DNA from: Gordius sp. MW1
Taxonomy: Eukaryota; Nematomorpha; Gordioida; Gordea; Gordiidae
Direction of reading: 5' to 3'
DNA: 64,000 nt
Assembly: GCA_964036665.1 (NCBI GenBank)
Contig: OZ038526.1
Location: 11,966,001-12,030,000, forward strand
A model generated the notes under the pieces. It did not search any database, was not told the DNA's origin, and saw nothing but the letters and a program-made list of their open reading frames with translations. Within the stretch, counting starts at the first letter, position 1; every line of letters starts with the position of its first letter. Below are positions 47,218-57,891 of this stretch, one piece after another. Made by a program: the position numbers and the translations under genes.

Positions 47218-47544
47218 TGTTTTATATCTCCAAATATAATTATGAAATATTCACTTTATTCAAACTCCTATACAAATCATATTCAAGCGTTGTTCTCATA
47301 ATACAAAAATGGTATCTCGTTTGTAGGGAAATTAATTAATAATGATATGTGCTCCTTTGTTTCTGATACTCTGCGTTCTGTGGGACTTGCACCAGTTGTT
47401 ATTCTCCCTTGCGTCCCTTACGTTACTCTTCTTTCTTAGATTTCCTTTGTCTACCGCCTATCATCGTCTAGCATCTGGTAAATATCCCTTGCATCTGGTT
47501 GCTAATCTTCAAGCATACGACATATATGACAGACATATATCACA
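47218..47544 (-). repeat. 5' LTR of the decayed retrotransposon
   Basis: 327 bp, matching 40584-40928. On the minus strand it is followed immediately by the tRNA-Lys-type primer-binding site. It carries a small CTATCATCGTC variant not in its partner. Confidence 0.85.
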
Positions 47545-47693
47545 AAAACCACGGTTTATATCAATCCAATTTGCCAAATGCCCGGTTAGTTATAACTCTC
47601 TCAACCAGCAAGCATGGCAACTTGAATCTGCCGTGCTAGCAACCGGGTTATTAAGCAGCATGTGCTCGTTATGTTGATGGTAATGGTAGGAGA

Positions 47694-48722
47694 TAGAGAA
47701 CTGCACGAGTGACCCGAGACCGGACCCGACCCGGACCTGGGTCGGGTTGAAAATTTTGAAATATCTTTGGGTCGGGTTTGGGTTGAAAATTTTGAAATGC
47801 TTTCGGGTCGGGTTGGATTTAAAGTGTCGGGTCAAGGGTTATGAATCTTACATTGCATAGTACACGGGACATATCTTTAAAATAATGCTGTTATGTATAA
47901 TAATTTTTACTTAATATCTAATTTTATAATTGAAGATCATTCATTAAGTTAATTTAAATTCCTTTTGTTTTTTTTCAAATCTGATTGTTTTAATTTGAAC
48001 GCAAATTTAAATTTGACTTGTGAAAGATAAAACATATCAACAAAATAATATTTCTAAATTGTATTTAATTAGTGTGAAGTGGTAGTTCATGATTAATTTA
48101 AACTACATAAATATATATTCATAAAACAAATAAGATTATGTTTAAATTTATTAAATGATTCATTTACAAAACTCTATATTTCAAAATGAATGTGATTATT
48201 GTATCCTATCATATACATATATATCTATAATAACTAATGAAAATAAATTTAGTAATCAAATCTGTGGAATTAATTAGTTTCATAAATCGCACTTTAATTT
48301 GTGATTAAATTTTAAACACCCTCATGGGAGTAGCCAGGAAATGAAATTAGAGGGGGCAGATTAAGGGAGGGGCAAAATGACCATTTTTTTATTTTAGCCA
48401 TAATTTGATAAAATATCTAAGATTTTTTAAATTTAGAGGGGGGCAGCCGCTCCTCCTTGCCACCCCCTCATGCACACCGCAATTTTTATTACTCTCACGT
48501 GAAATTTGAAACACGTTCGGAAGGGATTTGGTTAAAAATTTTTTTAACACTTTAGGGTCGGGCCGGGTTGGGTTCGGCTTGAAAATTTTAAAATGCTTTC
48601 GGGTCGGGACGGGTTCGGGTTTAAAAATTTAAAATGCTTTCGGGTCGGGTTCGAGTTGAAAATTTGAAAAGAATTTCAAGTCGGGTCGATTTCGGGTTGA
48701 AAAAAATGACTTTGCAGTTCTA
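47694..48722 (+). mobile_element. hAT-like element, GGGTCGGG family Y relative
   Basis: The ends TAGAGAACTGCACGAGTGAC and TGACTTTGCAGTTCTA are inverted. Subterminal GGGTCGGGTT-type repeats lie at 47730-47835 and 48540-48700, as in the 240-bp element at 39501-39740. The flanking octamers do not match. A CATGGG-type MITE lies inside at 48322-48475. Confidence 0.75.
48322..48475. mobile_element. MITE of the CATGGGCGTAGCC family, eroded ends
   Basis: It contains CATGGGAGTAGCCAGGAA, then GGGGCAAAATGACC, CAGCCGCTCC and CACCCCCTCATG, in the order seen in the 55324-57034 element. One end has lost the CTACGCC motif. Confidence 0.65.
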
Positions 48723-48774
48723 TTACCAGGTTTAGCACAATACAAGCACAAGCAATTCGAGCATATTAACAACA

Positions 48775-49060
48775 CTAGGTTAACGCTTAGGCAGACGGGC
48801 GAAGCGCGTAAAGCATAGTTAATTTTGGGTATTAAGAGAAAGTTTATAATGAGAAAAAAAGCATGGTGGGGGGAGTAAGACGCTCCATGGTGTGGGTTAT
48901 GGAGTCAATGAAGTCGGAGAAATGCTCTAAGGATGTTTCAGTTGTTTTGACGCCTCCAATGGGGGCGCCTAAGTAATGAAAGTCGTCTCTTCTTGATATG
49001 ACTGGAAATGGTAGGGAGAGTTTGTCATTTGTGAGATCTTTGGTGAAGATCTCTCTTGTA
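48775..49060 (-). pseudogene. R2-like element fragment, RT thumb region
   Basis: The sequence parallels 13620-13870: AGACGGGCGAAGCGCGTAAA, ATTAATTTTGGGTATTAAGA, then CCTCCAATGGGGGCGCCTAA, the counterpart of the HLGAPLGGP segment of the copy at 13752-14003. Same strand, short and broken. Confidence 0.6.
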
Positions 49061-49224
49061 AATAAAATATTTTAATTTAAAAATTTCTCTAAACTCTCAA
49101 GATCACCTATATGATTTGTTAGTGTCATGCATAGTTTTTAATTAATTTTCATGATATTTTTTTGAAGCTAATAGATGTTTATCTCCAAATAATCTATGAT
49201 AAAAGTTAAAATAAATTAGATGAA

Positions 49225-49345
49225 TGAGCAGGCATAGAGCTATGGATAGAAATTGTATCGGACTTTCCATGGTGATTTTTTGCTGGATATAAAAAAAATT
49301 CGTCGGGGCCGTAAGTAATTGAGGTATTAAATGTTGATATTTGTT
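49225..49345 (-). pseudogene. R2-like element 3'-end fragment
   Basis: GCATAGAGCTATGGATAGAA and TGGTGATTTTTTGCTGGATA match the terminal part of the fragment at 37640 and the 3' end at 12600-12690. Nothing more of the element is present. Confidence 0.55.
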
Positions 49346-49932
49346 TGTATTATTTTATAAATATTTAAATGGAAGTATAAATTATCCGAACGATGTTAAA
49401 AAAGATGCGCTAATTTTATTATTTTTACCAAAATGCTAAGCTCGACTTCTATCGACCTAATTTAAACCACAATTAACATTCTCAGGGCAAATTATTTCTT
49501 TTTACATTTAGAAATATTAAACAAAGTATTATATTTTAAAAGTAAAAATCAAACAACTTAAAAGGTGTTCAAAGAAATGAACTAAACAAGGCTGCTAAAT
49601 AATTGATGTTAATATTTGCCAATAGCGAGAAAGAGTACGTGGTCCCGTGGTGGAAATTTTGGTTAAATGTAAATACCACGACGATCGAGAGAGAAGTGTT
49701 AAAAACCGTTTCTTCGCTAGATTTGTTGACCTAAAACACTAACCTAATTGATACTTCCGCTAGCTGCTGAACAAACATAGGTGACGCCCTGAAGTCCTCT
49801 TAGTAGCGTCAGGGGTTAGGTGGATTTTAAAATTAACTTAAATTCTACCAAATCCCAACCATAACCCTATCCCAGACAATTTGGTGACATTCAGGGTGAC
49901 CAATTTTTGTCACAAGTTTCGACAAATATATC
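49346..49932. other. Intergenic stretch before the proposed first exon of the DUF268 gene
   Basis: AT-rich, without a recognised promoter. The segment 49740-49920 carries short CCTAACC-like motifs and is less AT-rich. It is the expected promoter region if 49933-50076 is a first exon. Confidence 0.35.
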
Positions 49933-50076
49933 ATGACTCCCAATTTATCATGGTGGACAACTTTCGTACGCTATTCAAGTTATCAGGGCCGACGACGACT
50001 GATTTTTATGGTGACGGGTATAGTTGTACTCTACTTGTTTCTCATGAATAGCAATCACTTCGTCAATCGACCAGAA
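49933..50076 (+). CDS. Proposed first exon of the DUF268 gene (signal anchor)
   Basis: The 48 codons start MTPNLSWWTTF, continue with a basic patch GRRR and a hydrophobic span LIFMVTGIVVLYLFLM, then end NRPE at a donor CCAGAA|GTATAT. This reads as a type II membrane anchor with a cytoplasmic N-terminus. The donor is in phase 0, and the acceptor at 62142 opens the DUF268 exon also in phase 0, so the two can be joined without a frame break. The link across a 12-kb intron is inference, since other small exons could lie between. Confidence 0.5.
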
Positions 50077-50707
50077 GTATATAGTTTTATCATCAAAATA
50101 ATGTCAAGCCTAACTTAAATATTTTACATTAAAGATATAGCAATTAAAACTAAGAGTTTTGTCAGTTGTGGCTTATATTTATTGATCCTGCTTAATAAAA
50201 GATTTGCTAAGACCTCGCATTTAGAAAATTTATAAGTGATGTTCAATTTCAAAATTTTGATCAAAGTTCTTTAATATTGTTATGTGTTTTAATAAATATT
50301 ATATTTCCTACTTATAGCTTATAATTTAACTTTAAAATATCACAAAATTTAAATCTTTAGGTTTAAATATTTAAATTCATTTTTTTTGTAAAAATTTTGC
50401 AATATATAATAAACTTAATAAATTTAAAATTTTTTAGGGGGGGGGGTTTTAAAATTTTAAAAATAAAATATAAACAGATAATGGTTTAGGTAGCTTAATA
50501 GAAGAGGCTTGCATAATGGCTTTCCCCCGAGCTGGAAATTATTTTGCCTGGAATACATTTGAAATTTATTTGAGTGTATAAGTTGTATCGATTGCTATCA
50601 TTTAGTTAATATAAGACAATGATTAATGTGACGAGTAAAATTATATTTTGATATCTAAATTTAATCATAAAAATTTTAAATATAATAATAATCTAACTTG
50701 TACATAA
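50077..50707. other. Proposed intron sequence, left part
   Basis: AT-rich with one G-run at 50441. No gene or defined repeat up to the target-site duplication of the Gypsy element. Confidence 0.4.
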
Positions 50708-50837
50708 TGTAATATACTCAATATGCAAATAGTTTATTATTTTAAAATAACATCTGGTAATGATCATTTATATACTCCAGGTATATAGAAAATAAACGAT
50801 ATTATAAATAACGTGTATAAACACGTATAACATTACA
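50708..50837 (-). repeat. 3' LTR of the Gypsy element
   Basis: 130 bp, identical to its partner apart from lacking a 5-bp segment near its right end. Unusually short for a Gypsy LTR. Confidence 0.93.
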
Positions 50838-50857
50838 TTTCTTCCCACTTTCAAAAG

Positions 50858-52015
50858 CTAAAACTCTTCATGATAACTTAACGGAGGCTTTCGCTTTCTG
50901 GTCGATCGCCTTAACGGAATCGGACTTGCAACTTTTTCAACATTCGTTTCCAGACTAGTATTCGAACTTGCAACTTTTTCAACATTCGGTTCCAGACTAG
51001 TATGGTTAGTTTCGACGAACTGGGATTGCATCCTGAATTTTAACTGATCCGCGTGTTTCCGTTTAATTCCTTTATCAGTGCGAACATTATATGAATATGG
51101 ACCTTTACGTTCTATGATAAATCCTTGGTACCAACCCGCTTTAATTTCATTCCGGATCCATACTGGATCTCCAAGATTAAATTCCCTATAACATGTTTTT
51201 CGGTCATGATAGCTCTTTTGTTTAGCTAATCTCTCCTTCCACTTTTCTTTCGGATCTGGTCGAATAAGGTCCAACGCTGTCCTTACTCTTCTTCCCAACA
51301 ACAATTCCGCCGGAGCTTTACCCGTGGTTGCCTGAGATGCATTCCTGTATGTCATAATTATTTGTTGAAGGCATAATTCTTTCTCTCCCCCTGATTTTCT
51401 TGCTGCCCAGTATCTTGATTTTAGCGTTCGGATCATTCTCTCAGCTAATCCATTTGTTTTGGGATATGGAGTGGATGTTACGTGCTTAATGTTGTTGTTG
51501 TTACAAAATTTTGTGAATTCTTCACCGACAAATTGTGGTCCATTGTCCGATACTATTTGCAAGGGAATACCGAACCTGCAAAACCAATTTCGTAACTGCC
51601 TCACAATTTGTGGTCCTTTAATCGACGATAGTGTGGCTACCTCCACCCATTTCGATAATGCATCAATTAAAACCAACCAATAATTTCCTTCGACAGGTCC
51701 GGCAGTATCTATATGAACTCGATCCCAAGGATGGTCAGGTACGGACCAAGAATATAGGGGAACTTCTTGTTCGGCTTGTCGGCCTTCTTGACAACCGTCA
51801 CATTCCTTTACAAACAAATCAATACTCTTGTCCATTCCGGGCCACCAAACATAATATCGGGCTAAATTAAGCATTCCTGTAATACCGGGGTGTCCTTGGT
51901 GTAATATTTTTAAAACTAAATTTTTTAGGTTCCTCGGTATTATTAACCGATTTCCACACAATAATAATCCATCTTCAAATGACAGTTCCTCCCTTCGATT
52001 GTAGTACGTTTTCAT
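50858..52015 (-). pseudogene. Gypsy integrase region
   Basis: The zinc-binding part contains HQGHPGITGM...CDGCQ (HHCC). The DDE core shows HIDTAGP, IVSDNGPQFVGEEF and NGLAERMIRTLKS, and the C-terminal domain has FNLGDPVWIRNEIKAGWYQG. It is open to its natural stop at 50858, next to the polypurine tract. It is in the same frame as the RT region 49 bases upstream. It could be expressed only by passing the two stops. Family match suggests the Mag/K02A2.6-like side of Ty3/Gypsy, which is tentative. Confidence 0.92.
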
Positions 52016-52063
52016 GTCAAAACGGCATTTTTTTAAATCAAACCGCCATTCACGGTTAATCGC

Positions 52064-53408
52064 TCAAATTAATTCACGACAAAAAGGATCTTGTTTAATA
52101 GATGTTTTTAGCATTTCATAATCTAACTTTAATTCATCTAACATAAGTAATCCTACGTGATTGATCTGATCCGTTTCAAGGTATTTTGGATCTGGCAGTC
52201 TTGACAATGCATCAGCGCATTGATTGTTTTTTCCTGATCGGTATTTTATGTCGTATTGATATCCATTTAAAAATAAAGCCCATCGAATTAATCGATTATT
52301 GATCACTTTCGGTAAATCCCGATGATTCCCGAATAATCTCTCTAGAGGTTTGTGATCCGTCATCAATACAAATTTTCGACCCCGTACATATTGATCGAAT
52401 TTCTGAACACCGAACACAATAGCTCGCGCTTCCCGATCAATTGTAGAGTATCGTTTTTCGGACTCGCTTAACGTCCTGGGCGCGTACGCAATAGCTCTTT
52501 CGGACCCGTCTGCATATAAGTGTGATAGTACAGCACCTACACCAGTTTCAGAAGCATCTACCGTTAGGTATAACGGCAATGAGGTTGAATACGGTACCAA
52601 AGTATTTGACGTTGTAAGCATCAGTTTAACATCGTTAAAAATCTTCTGCTCTTTAGCCGTCCATTTCCAACCTATTGATGAGCCCGTCAATGCATGCAAG
52701 GGTGCGCATTTTTCGTGTAACATTGGAATGAACCTTTCCTGATAATTAACTAGTCCTAAAAAGGAACGTAGTTCTTTTTTTGTTTTGTGGTTGTTGAAAA
52801 TTAACAATGGCTTTCGCTCTTGAGTTGGGTGGATCCCTGTTGCATCAATCACATGTCCCAAATATTTAACGGAATTTTGGAAAAATTTTACCTTTTCCTT
52901 CTTTGCTTTTAGACCAGCGTCCTGTACCCTTTTTAGTACCTCGTTGAGATTTTTTAGGTGATCCTTTTCATTTACTCCTGTAACTATGATATCGTCTAGA
53001 AGTACCCCAGTATGGGGAATCCCCTCTAATAATTCTTCCATATAACGTTGGAATAAATTTGGCGCTATTGAAAGTCCAAATGGAAGACGTTTATATCGAT
53101 AATAACCTAAATGTGTTGCAATAGTGAGATAATGTCGCGACTTTTCTTCGACCTTCATCTGAAGATAGGCATCCCGTAAATCAATTACTGTAAATTTTTG
53201 CCCTCCTGCGATCTTCAGAATCAAATCGTCAAATGTCGGAAGTAGATGGTTGTTTAAAGTTAGGAAGGGGTTAATAGTCACTCTAAAATCTCCGCAGATT
53301 CTAATGGACTTATTTGATTTTAATACATTTACAATAGGAGTTGCCCATGTTATTGGTGTTGTTGCAGGATCAACATGTTCAATTATCTCTTCGTCCAATA
53401 ATCTTCTG
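52064..53408 (-). pseudogene. Gypsy reverse transcriptase and RNase H region, ended by an in-frame TGA
   Basis: Open from just after the Gag-protease stop. RT blocks include ITWATPIVNVLKSN, RICGDFRVTINP, FTVIDLRDAYLQM and RLPFGLSIAPNLFQ, and the catalytic box reads VLLDDIIVTG, with Leu where Tyr is usual. RNase H follows with LTVDASETGVGAVLSH and IDREARAIVFGV, then TDHKPL. It ends FCRELI then TGA, after which the same frame stays open into the integrase. Catalytic aspartates are retained. Confidence 0.92.
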
Positions 53409-54730
53409 ATTTACTCTTCAACTTTATTCCTTAAAGGAAAAGGAACCCTTCGTGCAGGCACTGCTATGGCTCTGGCTTCTTCCTTTACAAAAAGATTCAC
53501 CTCATAATCTTTAATACACCCAGTGCCATCACTGAACACATTCGTATACTTTTCAACCAATTCCTCTTCTATGTTTTGAGGTTTTTCTTCTATAGCATTA
53601 ATTTTAACTAGATGAGGAAGTTGTAGGTGAAAGGCTTCCATCCAGTTTAACCCAAATATGGCATCATCTTCTACCGTAGTTACAATAGCTAATAACTTTA
53701 AAGTTTTACTGTTTAAATTAACATAGACCTGTGTTTCTCCACATATAGGAACTGGACTATTCCCAAAAGCTTTTATCTTGGGGCATGGTGTTAATTTAGG
53801 TGAATTTAACATGTTGTAGATACTCTTGTTGATTAATGATACTGATGAGCCAGTATCATATAACATCTTGAAATTTTTCTGATTTATCCTTACATGGATG
53901 TATGGTTTAAGGTGATTAAAGTCATAAAGTTTGCCAATTGTATTAATAATCTGGTTCACTTTGTTTGAGGTCCTGCACATTTTTGCAAAATGTCCTTTAT
54001 GATGACAAATGGAACATTCTTTTAAAAATGCTGGACATTGCTTTATTGCATGTGACTTACCACATCTATAGCAATTCCTTATGAATGATTGTTGATGATC
54101 ATCCTTCTTTGTAGCAAATTGTTTTATTGATTGTCTATTCTTTTGATTGGAGTACATTGGATTTGGTTTTTTATAATTTTGAATTTTGTTTAATTCATTT
54201 GAGGAAGAATTGACTTTATCATTTGCAAGATGCATGGATTCTGCTAAGTTAAAAATGTCATTGAAGGTCACATCTAGTCCTGTAGGCTTTACTGCATCCG
54301 GCCATCTAGCTCTAACGTCTATCTCCAATTGTGTATTATGCAGTCCGTGCAAAAATTGATCTCGCAATCTTTCATCCAACAATTTAAAATGACAACATTC
54401 TGCAGAAGCTTTCAATCTAGTGACATATTCAATCAATGATTCATCTACTTGTTTTACACAACGAATAAAATTTAGTCTTGATTGGAATATGGTTGATTTC
54501 GTTAGGAATACCTTCTTAATTAATTTGATTAAATCTTCATATTCCAATGAGGATATATTATCTGGATAAACAAAGTTGATAAGTAATTCCACATGTTTCT
54601 GGCCCATATATCCCAATATAGTTTTTGTTCTAGTTTCTTTTGGGACATGTTTAGACTCAAAAATATTATCTAGGGTGAACAAATATGTATTAATGTTATC
54701 ACCTGCCTTATATTGATATATTCCTTCCAT
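53409..54730 (-). pseudogene. Gypsy Gag and protease region, ended by an in-frame TAA
   Basis: The start chosen is the ATG at 54730 (MEGIYQYKAG), because the frame upstream of it lies in the LTR. Gag matrix/capsid-like sequence is followed by two zinc knuckles, CYRCGKSHAIKQC (three residues before His instead of four) and CSICHHKGHFAKMC, then the aspartic protease motif MLYDTGSSVSLI. The frame ends FPLRNKVEE then TAA, exactly where related Gypsy polyproteins continue into the RT. The next codons stay open in the same frame, so this is most simply a nonsense mutation. Confidence 0.9.
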
Positions 54731-54748
54731 GTTTATCGACCGCGCCAC

Positions 54749-54883
54749 TGTAATATACTCAATATGCAAATAGTTTATTATTTTAAAATAACATCTGGTA
54801 ATGATCATTTATATACTCCAGGTATATAGAAAATAAACGATATTATAAATAACGTGTATAAACACAAATTGTATAACATTACA
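54749..54883 (-). repeat. 5' LTR of the Gypsy element
   Basis: 135 bp. It contains the extra AAATT next to GTATAACATTACA. The Gag start codon follows 19 bases inside the element. Confidence 0.93.
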
Positions 54884-54888
54884 CATAA

Positions 54889-55315
54889 CTTTCAAAAATC
54901 GAGGCTAAAATAGCCATTAATAAACAATCGCAATTTTTTCTGTCTGAATGAGTATCTAAAGGCTATTGGGGAAAAATGGAAAAGATAAATTAATGGTATT
55001 TTCATAATAATAGGTTAAAACAAATCAAAGAGGTTTTAAAAGGTCAGAGTCTAGCAACCTCGTTTTGATTTATGGTTTTACTGAAACTTTAATGTGTTGA
55101 ATTTTTTGTCAACCCTAATCACTGAAAAAAGCCATTATTTTATAAAAAAAAAAGTTATGGTTTTACTGAAACTTTAATGTGTTAAATTTTTTGTCAACCT
55201 TAATCACTGAAAAAAGCCATTATTTTATAAAAAAAATATAGAGAATGCTAATGTAATACAGTTAATTTTTACCTAGTTGAAATAAAAATTTAGCCAATTT
55301 TACAAGACCCATGCT
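54889..55315. repeat. AT-rich stretch with a tandem duplication of about 77 bp
   Basis: The block ATGGTTTTACTGAAACTTTA ATGTGTT...AAAAAAGCCATTATTTTAT occurs twice in tandem (about 55072-55146 and 55157-55231). No gene. Confidence 0.7.
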
Positions 55316-55412
55316 CCCTAAACCATGGGCGTAACCAGGTTTTAAATTAGAGGGGGGCCAAGGAGGGGCAAAATGATAATTTTTTTAAATTTTGGCCATA
55401 ATTATATTAAAC

Positions 55413-56968
55413 TAGCTGACCCGGCAAACGTTGTTTTGCCATATTAAAAATATTTTAAAAAAAAATTAAAAAATTTAAATAAGAAAATTTAAAACTACCA
55501 AAAAAAATTTAAAAACTCAACTAAACGAAAAATAACAAATAATTGATATTTTTAAGGGTGGTTAAAAACACAAAATTTTACCTCAATAATGTTCGAATTT
55601 AAATTTTCATGAAGCAAATTTTTTTTAAGTCAAATTTACCTATAATCAAAAAAAAATATCGCGCCTGGCCTTTATGATAAAATATAAACAAAAGGCGGAT
55701 ACGGATACGCATATAGGTTATTTAACGAAAAATAACAAATAATTGATATCTTTAAGGGTGGTTAAAAACACAAAATTTTACCTCAATAATGTTCGAATTT
55801 AAATTTTCATGAAGCAAATTTTTTTAAGTCAAATTTACCTATAATCATGGGCGTAACCAGGTTTTGGATTAGGGGGGGGCAAAACGTTTAAAAGTTCAAT
55901 TAGAGGGGGGCAAAACATAAATTTTTTAAATTTTTCAATGTTTTTGCATTGAAAAAAATTTGGTTTCGCAAATTAGGGGGGGGGGGGGGCAGCCGAGGAT
56001 TTCAATACAAAAACCTTTAAAAATTAAAAAAAAATTATGTTTTGCTCCACCCCCTAATTAGCCAGGCAGGCGGGGGCAGGGGGCGCGGCTGCCCCCCCCC
56101 CCCCCTATTTGAACTTAACTCCAATTAATACAGATGCTTATTAGCGAATTTACACAAAAATAAAAGATCACTGTGGAAATCGTCAAATCTAACACGATTT
56201 CCATACACGGATCAATGCCATCCAATTAGATTTTAACGCGTTTTCTTTTTAATATTTTATTTACCAATGTATTTTACCCATGTGATTATTAGAATAAACT
56301 ACTATTTGTTTAAAAAAAAATTGTTTTGGTAAAATAAAATTTAAATTACGGTTGCATGAAAATTTTTGGATAGTCGAGACCTTTTTTTTATTTTTGCTCT
56401 CAGGAAAATTGTTGGGTAGTCAAGACCTTTTTTTAATCTGCCCCCCCCCCCTAATTCAAAACCTGGGTACGCCCACGGATATATCAACATTTATTGGCAC
56501 TATTTTCATTTTTCTCCTTGTTTAACGTGCAAAAAATGACAAAATTAGATTTTTTAATTTATTTAGCCACGCAGGAGGGGGGGGGACACGACCGTCCTAT
56601 AATAATAATAATAATTGAAGCAAAAAATGGCTTTGATAGTGCGTAAAAAGTTTTCATTTACCGCAACACATGCCTACTGCATTTATCACCAGACTACCTA
56701 CACGATAGTAGATAGATTAGATACGCAGCAGTACGTGATGAGGGCAGGGCGTTTGATTGACGTTCGATACCCCGTCAAAACGCATAAAACCCAATATCTC
56801 GAAAACTACTGGACCGATTTGGCCGGAACATATCTTAAAACACGCTCCGGAGTGTGGGGAATAAACTGTGAAATTTTGAGCCAAATCGGTCCGGTAGTTC
56901 TCCAAAAAAGGTGGCGCCATACATACACACATACATACACACATAGTTTCATTTTTATATATAAGATT
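55413..56968 (+). mobile_element. Inserted repeat starting CTAGCTGACCCGGCAAACG, ending with CATACA tract, unclassified
   Basis: The left end reads AGCTGACCCGGCAAACGTTG and the right end CATACATACACACATAGTTT CATTTTTATATATAAGAT. Both ends resemble a non-autonomous repeat seen in many arthropod and other invertebrate genomes (from memory, superfamily not asserted). It contains a direct duplication of about 120 bp (55524-55647 and 55724-55846). The frame at 56615-56989 lies in it and has no known domain. Homology to ACCGATTTGGCCGGAACATA-type right parts supports a single element interrupted by the internal CATGGGCG insertion. Confidence 0.55.
56160..56240 (+). pseudogene. R2-like element 3'-terminal fragment
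   Basis: TGGAAATCGTCAAATCTAAC ACGATTTCCATACACGGATC AATGCCATCC is the reverse complement of 12605-12662 with few changes. It represents the last codons and the start of the 3' UTR (ATTTTAACGCGTTTT). Confidence 0.7.
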
Positions 56969-57042
56969 TTAAAGATTTTTTGTATATAGAGGGGGGCAGC
57001 CGCCCCTACCTGCCTCCCCCTGGCTACGCCCATGCTCTAAAC

Positions 57043-57891
57043 GATAAACTCGTAATTTCATTTCTCTTCCAGATACAATAAGTTGAAATATAAAGCTAAT
57101 ATTTTTTAAATATTGAGCCTACTTGTCTGCCTTATGAGTAAGATACAATGAGGAATGGTTAGCACCAACCACTTTCATTAGCCCTAATACCCATATTTTA
57201 TACAAATAATATTATAACATATCATAAGCAAATTAAATTATTATTATTAGACGTAGTCATAAAATGTATCTTACTTTAAAGTATCAATTAGTAAAACTAT
57301 AAGGCATAATCGTTACTGGGCCGGGGTCGGACAAATTAAATGTGGGACGAGCTTTCAAAAGGTAAGATTTACGATGATAATCGGCAAAAATAAATAACAA
57401 AAACGTCATTAATTGGCAGGGAATTATTTAGTCAATTTCGCTACAAATTAACGACCAAACAAAACCCAGTATTTAGGACACTAGTAAAACACGTGGAAAT
57501 GAGACGATTTAAACCCTCTGAGAAAGGTGTTTACTTAAATCTATTTGTAACATTCGAATCAAGCCTGTTTTTGTATAAATGCACAATTTTTGTAAAATGA
57601 AATTATGAAACAATTAGCATATTCCAGAGGGCAATTAGCGTTAAAATTAAAATATCGGAAAAATTAAAATGTTTTTCTTTAATAACTGTTTTTCATTTCT
57701 TTTTTATTTAAGATCTAACTTTTTGGATGGCTCTATGGCTGAATCCCCTTCAAACCACCAGTTTTAAAGGCATGGATAGTTTTGTTTATTTATACAACAC
57801 CCTGTGAATTAATTGTCCTTATAAATGCTTCAACTAAATGTTGACATGTACAATTGAATCTTTTATATTCTAAGTAAAAAGGGTTTTAGCA
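57043..57891. other. AT-rich stretch with an eroded family X piece
   Basis: No gene. GGGCCGGGGTCGGACAAATT and CAATTTCGCTACAAATTAAC (57318-57450) resemble an internal part of the family X elements. The rest is featureless. Confidence 0.4.

Larger units (their letters stand above)
40584..47544 (-). mobile_element. Decayed Ty3/Gypsy-type LTR retrotransposon with nested elements
   Basis: Two direct repeats (40584-40928 and 47218-47544), both starting TGTTTTATATCTCC and ending in ACA, bracket about 6.3 kb. On the minus strand the right repeat is followed directly by GGCGCCCAACGT, complementary to the 3' end of invertebrate tRNA-Lys. The left repeat is preceded by the polypurine tract AAAAGAAAAGGAAGTAATAA GGGGAGG. 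The interior holds zinc-knuckle and reverse-transcriptase relics in the same orientation. No target-site duplication is visible. The LTRs differ by a 16-bp duplication and scattered changes, so the insertion is old. Confidence 0.82.
50708..54883 (-). mobile_element. Nearly intact Ty3/Gypsy LTR retrotransposon with 5-bp TSD
   Basis: Total 4176 bp, bounded by LTRs of 130 and 135 bp that begin TGTAAT and end ATTACA. The direct 5-bp duplication CATAA flanks them (50703-50707 and 54884-54888). The two LTRs are identical except for one 5-bp indel, so insertion is recent. On the minus strand the primer-binding site TGGCGCGGTCGATAAAC follows one base after the 5' LTR. The polypurine tract AAAGTGGGAAGAAA precedes the 3' LTR. 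Gag, protease, RT, RNase H and integrase follow one another in one frame, interrupted by two in-frame stops (53409-53411 TAA, 52064-52066 TGA). This copy should be non-autonomous. Confidence 0.95.
55324..57034. mobile_element. CATGGGCGTAGCC-family element with 8-bp TSD, filled by nested insertions
   Basis: It starts CATGGGCGTAACCAGG and ends CTGGCTACGCCCATG. The flanking octamers CCCTAAAC (55316-55323) and CTCTAAAC (57035-57042) differ by one base. The short sister at 48322-48475 lacks the central 1.5 kb, which is a later insertion. Inside lies at least one more CATGGGCG-type end (55846) and a fragment of the R2-like element (56160-56230). Confidence 0.85.

Noticed and set aside
56615-56989. 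124-codon plus-strand frame
   Set aside because: Lies within the repeat ending in a CATACA tract, is matched by open frames on the opposite strand and has no recognised domain.
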